Assembly: GCA_014904845.1 (NCBI GenBank) | Contig: MU119260.1 | Coordinates: 186,001 to 250,000 of the forward strand | Direction of reading: 5' to 3' | Source of the DNA: Acephala macrosclerotiorum | Lineage: Eukaryota; Ascomycota; Leotiomycetes; Helotiales; Mollisiaceae | DNA: 64,000 nt | Part shown: positions 1 to 12,455 of the stretch, piece by piece | How the letters are laid out: every line of letters begins with the position of its first letter | Position numbering within the stretch: the stretch's first letter is position 1 | The notes under the pieces: generated by a model | Seen by the model: the letters and a program-made list of their open reading frames with translations, nothing else | Told to the model about the DNA's origin: nothing | Database searches by the model: none | Made by a program: the position numbers and the translations under genes

Positions 1-3000
1 ACATTTTCGTTTTTAATTGTTTATATAAAAAATTTATACTATTTTTTATTATAATTTGTAATTCAAAGTAATTTGAGATCGTCGTTATTATTAATAATAA
101 AAATAATACAATTTTTAATTATTTTATAAAAATTTATTATATTTTTTATATTTAATTTCTCGTTTTTATTACTTTTATAAAAAAATATTTCAATCGAATA
201 ATATATTATATTGAAATTATTAAATTTTAAAAGTGTAATTTATTTCATATATATTTTATTATTAAAAATTTTTTTTTTTGTATTTTATTAAATTGTATAT
301 ATTTTTATTATATATTCATTTAATTGATTAATATTTTTTTTTTATAATTGTATTTAAAAATCGATAAAATAAATATTGATTAAATTACTTTGAAATATTT
401 ATTAAATAAAAAAAAAATTTAAAATTTTATAAAATTATTAAACGATATATAATATATTTAAAGAATTATTTTAAATAAAAATTTAATAAATTATAATTTT
501 ATTATAATAATACGAAAAAATACGATCAATATATTTATAATTTTTTTTTAGTTTTTATAAAAATATATTTTTAATAGATTATAAAAAACGATCGATAGAT
601 TTTGTTTTATATTTTAATTTTATTGAGATTTATAAATTATTATTTAAATATTAATTTGTATTTTAATTTTAACGTTATATTATATTTATTTAAATATTTT
701 TACAAAAGATTAAATATTATTAAATATATTATTTTTAATAAAATAAATAATAATATTTCGAAATTCGATAATTTTTAATTAATTCGATAGTTTTTATTTA
801 GTAAAATTATTTGAAAGATTATAAATTTTTATATCGCGTATTATATATTAATAATTTATTTTATTAATTTATATTTAAAAAATAAACAATTAAAATAAAT
901 ATTTTATTAAAAAGAAATTTTCAATATTATAAAATTAATTGTTTATTTTAATCGATTACGAGAAATAATATTCGATTAATTTATTATTTTCGATTTTTAT
1001 ATTATATTTTTTTTATATTTTTATTATTAATAAATATTGTAAAAATTTAAAAAATAAAAAATAATAAATTGAAATCTAAAATAGAAAAATCGTTTAATCG
1101 TTTGTAATTATTAAAAAAAAAAATTCAATTATTATTTATTTTTATTTTTATAATATTAATAGTAAAAAATTGTATTATTTTAAATATTTATTTTTACAAT
1201 TCTTAATTAAATCGTTCGTAGAATTTCGTACAATCGATAAAATAATTTATTTTTCTTATTAAATTATATATAAAAATTGAAATTTATTTTAAAATAATAA
1301 AAAAAATATTTTTCGTTATACAAAAAACAATAAATTAAAATGATTTATTTGTGTAATTATATTTTTTATTTGTAAAAACAATAGTAATATTTAATTGTAT
1401 TTTTTTAAATATTTGAAATTTGTTTATTTACGAATTTATAATAGATTATATTAATATAAATTATAAAGATTAAAAGAAACGCACTTTTTTTAATATTAAT
1501 TATTATTTAAAATTTTATAACTCGAGTTTTATAAAAATCAAATTTTTAAATATAAAAAAAAATATTTTTGAATTTGTTATTATTTTTTATTTTTTTTTAA
1601 TTCGATAAAACTTTTTACAACGAGAAATCAATAATTATAAACAAGTTTTTAATAATAAACAATAGAAAGTTTATTAATAATTGTAAAAAAAAAATGAAAA
1701 TAATAATAAATTAATAAAATATATATTTATTGAAAAAAAAATTAATCGAAATAAAAATTTTATTATAAATATATTAATTTTTAAATATAAATTTTAAAAA
1801 AAAAATTATTATTATTATTAAAATAATAAAATTGTTTATAGTATATTATAATTAAAAAATAATAATATATTTATTAATCAAATTATAATAATTTATAAAT
1901 ATCGATTTTTTTTTATTAATTATTATATTGAATTAATATAAATTATTAAATTTATTATTTGAAAAAAAATATTAATAATTTATAAAATCAATATTAAAAT
2001 TATAAATATTTAATTAAAAGTTTTTATAAATAATAATAATTTGTTTAAAAAGATTTTATTTATTAAAATTAGAAATTTCAAATAAATCGCTCTCGTAATT
2101 AAATATAATAATATTCAAAATATTATTTAAATTTTTATTATTATTTTTGTTATTTAAAAGTTTTTTCGTTTGTTTTTTTTTATATTAATTGATACGAAAT
2201 ACTAAAAATATAAAATAATATAATTATATTAATAATATTCGAAAAAATAAAAAATAAAAAATTATTATTAAATTGTAATATATTAAAAGTACTAAAAATC
2301 TCGAAACAATACTCGAATTTCTTTTTTTTTAAAAGTATTTTTTAAATCAATTGTTTGTATTAAACGAAGTTTTTTTTTTATATTAAATAAATACGTAAAT
2401 AAAATTAATATTATTATATTTAATTAATTATATACATTTGAAAAAACGTATTATAAATTCGATTTTATTAAAAAAAAAAAAAAAATATTTAATATTTATA
2501 TTACGATTTTAAAAAAATTTTTATTTAGATTGTACGATTTTAAAATACTATTAAATTAATTCAAATTAAAAAAAAATTGTATTTGTATTATTATACGAAA
2601 TTTAAATTTAAAAAAGTAATTAATAAAAAATATTAAAATTATTATTCGAAATTTGTAAAAATATTTTATTGTCGTATAAATTTTAAATAAAAACGATTAC
2701 GAGATTTCGAATAATAAAATAGTTTTTTTGAGAATTATTTTCGAATTTAATTCAAATAATTTTAATTGAATTGTATAACGATTTTAATTTCTATTAAAAC
2801 TAGTTTATATTACGATTTTTAATTCTTATTAAAATTTAATATTGAATCGAGTAATTTTCGATTTTAGAATTAAAGTCTTTACATATAAACAATTGTATAC
2901 AATTTTAATGAAAATTAAAAATCGTTTTAATAGATTAATTTTTTATAATAAAAATAATTTTGAATACGAAATAATTAATATCGTTATATAACGATTTTTA

Positions 3001-3214
3001 ACAAATTTGAAAAAAGTAATAAAAATAGTAAATAATATTTTATAAAATAAATATTTTATTATAATATTAAAAAAACGAAAAAGAAAAAAATAAATTGATC
3101 AATTTTAAATTAATATTAATTTAAAATATTTCGATTTATTTATTATATTAAAATATATAAATTTAAAAATAATTGTTTAAAACAATCGATTTAATTAAAT
3201 ATAATTATTTTTAT

Positions 3215-3410
3215 TATTTGATTAAAAATAATCGATTTTAAAATTAGTCGATTAAAAGTAATCGTTTTTATTAATTAATTAAAAACAATTGATTTTAAAA
3301 TCAATCGATTAAAATAATTAATTAAAAATAATCGATTTTAAAATTAATCAATTAAAAACAATTACTCTTAAAATCAATCGATTAAAAATAATTGTTTTTA
3401 TTAATCACTT
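3215..3410. repeat. Degenerate tandem array of ~30-base AT-rich units
   Basis: Variants of a unit resembling GATTAAAAATAATCG followed by TTTTAAAATTAATC recur about six times between 3220 and 3405. The units are partly self-complementary (ATCGAT and TTTTAAAA cores), so the array could fold. Copies differ mainly at C/T and G/A positions, as expected for a tandem repeat hit by RIP. It may be part of an eroded transposon or a satellite; no coding meaning is seen. Confidence 0.55.
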
Positions 3411-4551
3411 TATAATAATTATTTTATTATAATTTATAAATTAATAATTTGTATATTTATTAAATTTTAAATTTTATTTTTTTATTTATTATTATAATTA
3501 TATTTAATTTTACAATATAATTATTTATATTTGTAATTTTATTATTAATTATTATTTTTTATTTTATTAATATTTATTTACTCTTTTTTTATTTTAATAA
3601 TATATTTCTATTTTTTAAATAAATTATTTTTATTTTTTTTATATTAATTTTTTTTTTTAAATAAATAAAATTACAATTTAAAAATTTGTTTTATATTGTT
3701 ATTTTTAATATATTATTATATTCGAATTTTATTAACAAGTATTATTATTATATTACAATTGATTTTAAACAAAATATAATTAATTTTACGAAAATTTTTA
3801 ATAATTATTTGTATTTCTACGATTAATTGAAATAATATACGAGTTTTTTTTTTTTTAATTAACGATTATATTTTTGCGATTAATATATTAATTTTTATAA
3901 CGAGATTAAAAAATTTGATTTTTAATTTGTTTATTATTTTGAAAAAATAAATAATTTTTAAAAATAATTTTTGTATTAATTTTAAAAAATTTAATAATAT
4001 CGTTTTTAAATTGTATTTATAAAATTATTTATTAATAATAAATATTGAAATAATAACGTTATTAATCGATTTATTTAATATATAAATTAAATTTGTTTTA
4101 ATTGTATTTACAATATTAAAATTTATTAAATTGTATTTAATATTTATTTGTATATATATTTTTTATAATATTATTAATTTTAATATATTTAATAAAAAGA
4201 TTTTTTTTTGATCGTATAAAACGTATATAATAATATTTATATATATTTTGTTTATTACGCGATTATTATTATAATTGGATTTTTTTTTAATATTTTACGT
4301 ATAAATAATATAAAAACGTTAAAACGAATTTGTATTTTAATAAAGTTTTTTTGTATATATAATTAAAATATATATTATATTATAAAATTTTAATTTATTA
4401 ATTTTATAAGAATTTTAAAATAAAAAATATAATTAATAAATTGAATTTTTTTTTATTTTTTTGAATAAGTAATTAATAATATTTCGATGTACATATATAA
4501 ATATAATTTATTTTGTTTTAAATATTTTATTTTGATAATAAAAATAATATC

Positions 4552-4653
4552 GATTTTTGATTTATAATAAATTTATTTATTTTTTTGATTTTGAATATAT
4601 TTGATTTTTAATTTACGATAAATTTATTTGTTTTTTCGATTTTGGATTTATTT
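4552..4653. repeat. Tandem duplication, two 51-base copies differing mainly by transitions
   Basis: Copy one is 4552-4602 and copy two is 4603-4653, adjacent and alignable without gaps. Nearly all differences are C/T or G/A. For example ATAATA in copy one matches ACGATA in copy two, and TTTTGAT matches TTTCGAT. One A/T difference lies near the end. This is a small internal record of transition-only mutation in the AT block. Confidence 0.6.
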
Positions 4654-7600
4654 AGTAATATAATAAGATTTCGATTAAATAAAATTAAATATTGATTTTT
4701 AATAATTAAAAAATTTAATATTGAGATTAAAAAATACGAATTTAAATAAATTATTTAAAAAAAAAAAAAAATACAAATAAACGTAAAAAGTAAATAAAAC
4801 AAATAATCGATTTTTTAGATTATAGTTTTAATATATTATAATTTTAATTTTGATATTAATTTTTTTCGATTTAAAATTTAATATTAATATTTTACTATAA
4901 ATTTGTAAAAATTTTTTAATTGTTTTTACGATTTTTTCAATTAAATTTTATTTCGATAATTTTTTTTAATTTTTTATTTCGATTTTAATATTTTTATTTT
5001 TATTTGTAATCGTTTTTATTTAATTTTAATTAAAATAATAAATTTAAATAAAATATTAAAAAAAAAAAATTATAAATTTTTAAAACGAAATAATATTAAA
5101 ATTATTATTTCGATTATATTTATACGATTTATTAAAAAATTACAATTTACAATTTATAATTTTTAAAAAATAGTATTTTTTTTAATGAATGTAAATTATT
5201 TATAGTTAACAAATTTTAAATCAAATTTATTATAAAAAAAATATATATATAAATAATAAATAATTTGAATTCAATTTAAATAAATTTAAAAGTTTTAAAT
5301 ATAATTTGAAATCTCGTTTTTCAAATATAATTCAAATTTTATTAAAATATATAAAATATTAATTATTTTTTTTTGTAATTGTTATATTATTTACTTTTAA
5401 ATTTATTATTAAATTATTTAATAATTCGATTAATATTTCGAATTATAAATTTTAATTTTGTATTATTTAAATCGTTATTAAATTAATATTAATTTTTTGC
5501 GATTTTAATAAATTGTTTTTAAATTTGTAATTGATTGAAATTAGTATTTCTATATACGATCTTAAAAATTAAAACGTAAATATTTGTATTCGATTTCATT
5601 TTTTTTACGATTACAATAATATATTTGTAATTAATACGATTGTTATTAATATTATTTTATTTGAAAATACTAATTTTTTATTGTCGTTATAAGATTTTTC
5701 ATTTATTGAATTTTTTAATATTATTCAATTTTTTGTTATTATAGAATACAAAGTTATTTTTTCTTATTATTATAATTCAAATAAGTTTTTTATTAATTTT
5801 AATAAAAACGAGTAATTTTATTCTAATAATAATAATATAATTTTAAATAATTTATTCGATAGATTTTTATTATTCGAAAAACAATATAATAATATTAATA
5901 AAAATTTTAATATTAAAATTTCAATAGATTTTTTTTAGATTTTAAATAATTAAATCGATAAAAATTATTTTTATTAACAATTGAAAATTTCGTAAATCGA
6001 TCGTAATAAACGCGAATTTATCGATAATATTATTACGAATAAATAAATATATAACAATTTAAATTTTTTAAATTATTATTTATTTTTCGTTTTTATTTCG
6101 ATTTTTAATATATATTTTATTTTCGCGTATTACTATAAATAATCGAAAACGATTTATAAAAAACTTATTTTAAAATATTAATAATATAATTTGAAAATAA
6201 AATTTAAAAAAGTTTTTAAAATTATTTAAATTGCGTAAAAATAAAATTATTAAATTTATATTATCGAAATTGAATATATTGATAATAAATACAATGAGAA
6301 ATATATTATTAGTAATTAAAATTTCGAGTAATTTTGTACAAATTATTATAATAGAAATAAAAAATTGAAAAAATATATTATTTTAAATAATTTCTCGAGT
6401 AACGTTTATATTAATTGTATTTTAATTCAAACGACGAAATATTTTTTGTATTTTTTCGAAAGTAAAATTTATTTTGATTTTTAGTAATTCGTTTATATTA
6501 ATAGTAATTGTAATAATATTTAAAAATATTATTAAAAGTTTTAAAATGTTTTGATTTGTTAAATAGCGTTTTTATAAAAGTATAAAAAAAAAAAAATAAG
6601 TTTTCAAATATATAATTTTAGAAATTGCGAATTATTAAATTATAAAAATAATATTTCAAATAAATAAAAACGCTTTAAAAATTAATTTGACGATAAAATT
6701 CGTTATTATTAATTATATTAATACTAAAAAAAATTAAATTATTATAGTATTAATTTTTTCGCGTTTTTACTTTGTTTGAAATTATTTTATTTAAAAGTTT
6801 TTTATTGATTTTATTAATTTTTCGTTTTTTTTTCGTTTTAAATTTATTATTGATTTTATTTCTCGATATAATTCTAATATTATTATTATAAAACGTTTTT
6901 TAAGATTTTTAAATCGACGTATTTTTAATAGTTTTATAATTCGCGTATTTTTTTTCAATAAATTATTATTTTAAAAATTTGAAAAAAAATATTAAAATAA
7001 TAAAAATTTAATTATTAAAAATAAATTAAAAAAAATATTTATTTTAAAAACTAATAATATATTGTATTAATTTTTTTTAATTATAAGAAATAATTTTAAT
7101 AAAAAAAATAATATAAATTTATTTTATATAATAATAATTTGTTTTTTTTAAAATTATTTTAATAGTTTATAATTTTATTATAAAAATTGTATATAGTAAA
7201 TTTTATATATTCATTTTATTATAAAACGAATATATTAAATATTTGAAATTATATTAATATATTTTTTCGAAGTAATTGTTTTTATTATTTCTTATAAATC
7301 GTATTTTAAATTTTTAAAACGAACGTTTTCGATTCAATAATTATTTGTTTTAAATTTAATTTTATTATTTTTTTTAATAAATATATTATTATATTTATAT
7401 ATTTTTATTAAAATTTTTAATTTGTTTATAAATTTATTTTGTTTTCTTTTTTCTTTTTATAATAAATTCAAAGTATTTAAAATTTATTATATTTTTATTA
7501 AAGATTATAATTGTAATTTAAACGCTTTAAATTTTATCGTTTTAATAAAATTTTAATATTTGTTTTTACGTTTTTTTACGATAATTGGAAAAAAGTAATA

Positions 7601-8362
7601 AGAATTTCGAAATTGTACTTTTGTAGTTTCGAAGTAAAAAATAACTTGAAATATATTATTATTATTTTCGAGGTAATAAGTTTTTTTAAAGTTGTATTTA
7701 ATTCTAGAAATATTTTAAGAGTTTATATACTAATTATCGATATAATAAAAAATAATTTCGATATTTATTTTAATATACGTATTACATTTTTTTCTTTATT
7801 ACTTTCGATATTTATTTAATAATAAATAATAATTCGATTAATATTTTATTTAATCAATTTTATTCGACGTAAGAAATTAAATTATAAAAAAATTCGTTTA
7901 AAAAAAAAATTACAATAAACGATTTAAACTATTTATTAATTTGATTCGTTTTTCTAAAAAAAAAAAAATAATATATTTGATAAAGTATACAAATATTATT
8001 TGTAAATTAAATTTAAATTTGAATATTTTAATAGAAATAAAAAAAAATATATAATTATTTTATAATAATATTTTATTCGATATAGTTTATTATATAATCG
8101 AATCGATTCAATATTTACGTTGTATTCAAATAAAAAGCGCGAAATACTATAAAGATTTTAATAAAATATAATATAAATTTTTTTTAAATTTTTTTTTTTT
8201 TTTTTTTTTTTACGTTATTTTTATCGTTTTTTTTTATTCGAATTTTAAAATAATTTATATTTAAAAACTTTTTTTTTTTTTTATTATAATATTTATTAAT
8301 TTATTAAATTTTTTATAATTTTTTACGTTTATATAATTAATAAAAAATTATAATATCGATCT

Positions 8363-8717
8363 AAACGCCGATTGGTCAAGTCAGAAAGTTGCTGCTGGGG
8401 ATGGGGTACTTTATCAGGATATTACGTTTAAGGATTGGAGGGGGACGTGTTCGAATGGATTGCAGAGGGGGCCGGTGCAGGTGCTTTGTCCGGATAAGGT
8501 TCCTTGTATGGGGATTGTGGTTGAGGGGTTTGAGGTTTGGACTAAGAGTGAGAGCAGCGTGATCTAGAAATGTGAGTTTGAGGTGATCGGGGATAAGAGA
8601 ATGTGCTGATGGCGAACAGGTCAGAATGCGTATGGAAGTGGTGCGTGTTTGAAAGCTGGGAGCGGATCTGGTTATGCTGTCGTTACCTCGACGATCAGTA
8701 CCGCGCCGTGCGTTCTT

Positions 8718-8718
<1 letters not shown>
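8363..8718 (+). pseudogene. 3' fragment of a GH28 (rhamnogalacturonase-like) gene
   Basis: Frame +1 from 8367 reads a beta-helix C-terminus resembling GH28 rhamnogalacturonases: a segment like YQDITFKDWRGT, then RGPVQVLCP and VPCMGIVVEGFEVWT, and after an intron QNAYGSGACLK with a Ser/Thr-rich tail. The intron is 8572-8619 (GTGAGT donor, TGCTGAT branch, AACAG acceptor) and is still well formed. The family hydrolyses pectic rhamnogalacturonan outside the cell. The catalytic centre and the whole 5' part are missing because the AT-rich block begins just upstream, and an in-frame TAG sits at 8565-8567 in a context where the family usually has an aromatic residue, so TGG-to-TAG is likely. The 3' end runs into a poly(A) tract. 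It is dead as a gene; family assignment is fairly confident, exact subfamily less so. Confidence 0.7.

Positions 8719-8757
<39 letters not shown>
8719..8757. repeat. Poly(A) tract, 39 bases
   Basis: An uninterrupted run of 39 A separates the GH28 remnant (plus strand) from a 90-codon open frame on the minus strand. The GH28 remnant keeps its intron, so the tract is not the tail of a simple processed cDNA copy of that gene. It may mark a rearrangement or insertion junction, the tail of a retroelement, or an assembly join. Confidence 0.85.
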
Positions 8758-8759
<2 letters not shown>

Positions 8760-8989
8760 AAATTTAAGAGATGCATAGAAACTGACCCAAGCAGGTCCGG
8801 ATATGCATCAGCTCCCAAGATGCCGAATGATCTAACAGTTAGCTTTGCATTGACAGCAAGCATTCCTATCCCGGCCATTCCAACGACGTTCTTTCCTGGT
8901 GCGGCCCCAGCGAGCAAGTTGCTCGGCGGATAAGATGCAAAACCAGAAACTAGAAAAGCCTGTCGAATGTCCCTGGCAACGAAGGACAA
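8758..8989 (-). pseudogene. Open-frame fragment of unknown family, cut off at the poly(A) tract
   Basis: On the minus strand a frame reads from about 8989 through a hydrophobic, protein-like segment with RDIRQAFLVSG, a glycine-rich LLAGAAPGKNVVGMAGIG and SFGILGADAYPDLLG, then runs straight into the poly(T) side of the homopolymer. The composition looks like genuine membrane-associated coding sequence rather than chance, but I do not recognise the family. It lies 3' of the FAD monooxygenase on the same strand. A TTACAG acceptor stands just upstream, so it could be an extra terminal exon of that gene, although I find no good donor in the right phase. It could equally be a truncated separate gene. 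Confidence 0.35.
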
Positions 8990-9132
8990 TGGAAAGGGAG
9001 GAAGAAGTTTGGGTCTTCTTCTGTAAGTATGCCTTAGCGTGAGTTGTACATATCTAGAATATACATATCCATTGGCAGGTAAAAATGGTGGACTATGCCC
9101 AGTTGGGAAGGACGCGAATCCCCAGGATCAAT

Positions 9133-10649
9133 TTAAAGCCTTGGCCGCGGAAAGGGTACATCCTTCCGGGCTTTCGCTCTCTCCATTCCCTCGATCCACA
9201 ACCTATTGTCCTTGGTCCTATTTGGCAAAGGCAGGAAATTGAGAAATGGGGCTGTGTGGTACATTTCGGTCTGGATATCTGCTCAGCCGTCAGCTTGTCC
9301 TAAATTTCTTTCTCTCTATTCCAAACTTACCCGCTAAAATCTCCCCACTCAATGGCTCCATATACAGGAATCTCAAAACATGTCTCAGTGTAGCAAGTGC
9401 ATCATTCCTCGTTATCATTCCCGACAAATCCACGAATTTCTTTGCGCGCTTTTGTCGTATATCTTGATACTTGAGTAGAGTTTCTTGCAGGTCCGGAAGA
9501 GGAACTTTCTCAATCTCATCTCTCGACTTTAGCAAATCAAGCAGAACATTCGTCAACACCGCCGCACTCTCGATAGCCTGATTACCGCCCTGCCCCAAAT
9601 TCGGCGTCATCTTATGAATCGCATCTCCCAAACAAACCACCCTCCCAAAAGTCCAATGCTCATGGTTCGCCTCCTCCAACGCAAAATAACTCAAACTCTT
9701 CGTCTCCTTCATCAGATCCCCAAGCGTCACTTCTCCAGTGACTTTAAAGTCTCTGGATTCTTCGATCTGGGAGTGAAGTTGGGATTTGGTGAAGCGCGGG
9801 ATGTTGGAGACGCCGATGTATTTTTGTGGCATTTTGGAGAAGAAGAAGAAGAGGGGGAGGCCGTGATGCCCGACGAGGAGGAGACTGGAGTGGTCGATGT
9901 CGGTGGAGGTGTGACTGTCGCCGGGGTGCAGCGAGGGCATGTTTTGAGAGATGCCGAAGAAGCAGTTGTATTCTGCTGTTATGCCTTAATGATTGTTAGC
10001 TTGTGTGTTTGTTGTTAGCATAAGGGAGGTACGCTTTTCGTCCTCATCCATCAGTCCTGGTGAGCCCGTCTTCTTTGCATATCGTTGCATCTCTTCCCTC
10101 ACCCGACTATGAATGCCATCCGCTCCAATCACAAACTCACCAGTGAACTCAGTTCCATCCTGGCATTTGACAGTGACTGAATCACTGTTGTGCTGAATAG
10201 AGCTGACTTTCTTGCTCAACCGAATCTTGGACTTGTCCATCAGCTGGCCGTACATGGATCTCAGAAATTGCATCCGTTCACAAATACCACAGATATATCC
10301 CAACCTATTCTTTGGTCAAATTGTGTACTCAAACTTGATCTCGGAACACTTACCTTTCCTCAACGAGCTTTGGCCATTCATTGCTCGTGACCAATCTTCC
10401 GTCTGACCTCCTGATGAAGGATTTGGCCATCGGTGTCATGATTGTGTTTCTTAACTCTTCATAAAGTCCCATTTGATCCAAAATTCTCGCTCCATTCGGC
10501 ATAATGACGATCGATGCCCCGAGCTGAGGCGAGATGGTATCGCGTGCTTCGAGGAGTACATAATCGATGCCAGCTCTCTCGAACATATGGGCTAGAGTCA
10601 GTCCTGCTACTGAACCACCAACTATGATGGCCTTGAAATTGCGTGCCAT
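9133..10649 (-). CDS. FAD-dependent monooxygenase (PaxM/salicylate hydroxylase-like)
   Basis: Four exons join in phase: 10649-10354, 10304-10033, 9975-9331 and 9278-9133, giving 452 residues, the usual size for group A flavoprotein monooxygenases. The three FAD signatures are visible. GGSVAG stands near residue 12 in a Rossmann start. GADGIHSRVR lies in exon 2 (DG motif). GDAIHKMTPNLGQGGNQ in exon 3 is the GD motif that binds the flavin ribityl chain. These enzymes use NAD(P)H and O2 to hydroxylate or epoxidise small molecules, and in fungi often sit in secondary-metabolite pathways. No synthase or other cluster gene lies nearby, so the substrate is unknown. The donor of intron 2 (GTACCT) is weak. 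The product might extend into the fragment at 8758-8989. Family call is firm, function beyond that is not. Confidence 0.8.
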
Positions 10650-11452
10650 AGTGAAGCAAATGTATACAAAAGAGACAGTAGGAGAGGGTAAGGAATTTAG
10701 ATAGAATGGTTGAGATAAGATGAGGTGAGTTTTGTGATGTAGGATTGAGTTCGCTTAACGCCAAGATGTCAGCCTGGATGACAGGGGTACTAAAATCTCA
10801 CCAGACGGCAAAGCAAAGCAAAAATTACTTATACGCTATATTTCGTACTTACCGGGGCCCGTCAACTCATATCCCGAGGCCACTCGTGAACGTTCAGGGG
10901 TAAGGAGGGGCATTGATTGGTTGTTTCGAGGACCCTGCGAGATGCTGATTGTATAATTCTGATTTGAAGACTCGGTTTAATGACCAGAAGGGGAAGCTGA
11001 GTTTCGTCAGAAGAGGCAAACATATGAAGTTGGTCGAAAGGTGTCTAGTCGCTAGTGTGGCATACGAATGGATCTAATCTAGCTTGGTTGAATTGCATAT
11101 CCAGGGGACTACTTTCAAGAGAAAACTCAACGTTTCTTTGAACTTTCACAACTTTCACCATCTTGAGCAAGATTAGGCAGTCTTTGATTGTTGAAAGTTT
11201 TCTGAGGATCACTTGCCACATTCAAATTGGAGAAGCCGTGAAATGAGCAGAACGGACTCTTCTCTCTGTTAGAGAAGGAGATAATCGAGATTGGAGAACG
11301 ATCGATCGAAGCAGAGTGCAATAACAAAATGATTGTTGTAAACCATGGATGAAGCTCCTGGTGGAAAATCCTGGTAATCGAGTGCCGTCTTGACTCCTTC
11401 AACTTCAATGGCTTGGAAACGAAGACATACCACCCAGAACTCGTACTCCAGG
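10650..11452. other. Spacer upstream of the FAD monooxygenase
   Basis: About 800 bases of ordinary composition. It should hold the promoter of the monooxygenase on its left side and 3' sequence of the minus-strand frame on its right. Short overlapping frames are present but none is convincing. No repeat or RNA gene was seen. Confidence 0.4.
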
Positions 11453-11823
11453 CTAGTCCTGTCTATAAGCCATCATTTCCTGCGGGGTCCCGCTCCCGCT
11501 TTCGTGCATTCCGTTGGCCCGCTCATCCTGCTCCAGGTCCTCAATCGTTTTCTTCAGCTGCTGAATGGAGTCGATCGTATCAATGAATGTTTTTCTCACG
11601 ATAGGCGGGTAGTTTCTATTGGCTTGTTGCCTAGGTGCTCCCTGTAGCTGATGATATTCCGGGGATCTATGAAGGATTGGAATCTTGGTGTTTGGGAGAA
11701 TTGTCTGGGCTGTTGGGCTCTATTGTGCATGCATTGCGTAAGCGCGAGGGGTCCTGGTTGCATTTCTGAATGAGACAGGAGAGCTCGATGGGCGAGTGTG
11801 AGGGGTGCAGTTGAAGACCCCAT
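11453..11823 (-). pseudogene. Frameshifted tandem paralogue of the small mitochondrial-type protein at 12456-12854
   Basis: The frame opening with ATG at 11823 gives a basic, acid-poor N-terminus containing PLTLAHRALLSH and then RQFSQTPRFQSFIDP and YREHLGNKP, after which it meets a stop. In another frame, without room for an intron, the sequence continues coherently with IVRKTFIDTIDSIQQLKK and ends at TAG 11453-11455. The composite aligns with the neighbour 600 bases away (LTLARQL, PLALSQR, FLDSKKFYAWTDRLAKKP, then LRTFSINLIEGAAAMKK), so this is a tandem duplicate with a one-base deletion or equivalent near 11615. It lacks the C-terminal membrane segment of the neighbour. A sequencing error cannot be excluded; a real pseudogene is the simpler reading. 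Confidence 0.5.
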
Positions 11824-12455
11824 CTTGAATTAATATGCGTTCGGCGTGTATCTTCCGAAGGGTATGTTTTCACATCCTTTTCGACCGAAGTTTCGAAGTC
11901 CGGGGGCAGAAGAGGAGATTGAGAGATCTGAGATGTTGATGGCCGTATTCGCTTCAACAGTGTTAGGGAGAGGAATATGGGAAATCTTTTGCAGAGGCTT
12001 CAATTTCCTCTTTGAAAAGTCCACTTGTATATCAATTCTTACAGTATGTCGTGGTCTGTCACGTTACTTATTAATTGAAACATGTGTTTGGAGCTCAATC
12101 TACGAGTAAATCCTTGATTGCTTTGAGCCGGCTTACGTGATTTCACCCAAGGGGGAATGAAAAGAGAAGGTAATGTAGCATGGTGGAGATGAATTCGTCC
12201 TAAATCTTACACATCAAACCTATGACTAATGTTTTGCACCCACGACGTACTCTAAATCTCTCTTCAACACTGCCCTCCTCTCCATTGTCATCAAGTGTCC
12301 TTCGCCAAGAACTCTCGTGAGGTTTCGCTCAATGCCCCAAGCTTGTCCCGACGCCTCAAGTCGTGAGGCTTCATCGCATGCCATCATACCGGAGACATCG
12401 AGAGCTCTCTACTACAACTTCCCAATCTCAACCTCCTTGCCCCCGAACAGCCATT
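11824..12455. other. Spacer between the two paralogues
   Basis: About 630 bases that should contain the promoter of the frameshifted copy and the 3' region of the intact copy. A 64-codon minus-strand frame at 11830-12024 and the plus-strand frames here have no recognisable content. No repeats seen. Confidence 0.35.

Larger units (their letters stand above)
1..8360. repeat. AT-rich, RIP-like mutated repeat/heterochromatin block with no gene
   Basis: This block is almost pure A/T. In the first 240 bases I count 12 C and 13 G (about 10% GC), and 5 of the 12 C are in CpG, far above chance. Open frames are very short; the longest (7613-7819) is only 68 codons of Ile/Phe/Asn/Lys-rich sequence and is taken as a chance frame. 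Such blocks in Pezizomycotina are usually transposon remnants mutated by RIP (C to T, chiefly at CpA), packaged as H3K9me3/HP1 heterochromatin, and found at centromeres, subtelomeres or between gene islands. That interpretation is inference: no transposon ORF, LTR or terminal inverted repeat could be recognised. A sharp GC jump at about 8360 ends the block. Confidence 0.85.

Noticed and set aside
7613..7819. 68-codon open frame in the AT block
   Set aside because: Its composition (Ile, Phe, Asn, Lys) is what 90% AT sequence gives by chance, with no domain or flanking signal.
8376..8720. 114-codon minus-strand frame
   Set aside because: It is the antisense shadow of the GH28 remnant, which has clear family motifs on the plus strand.
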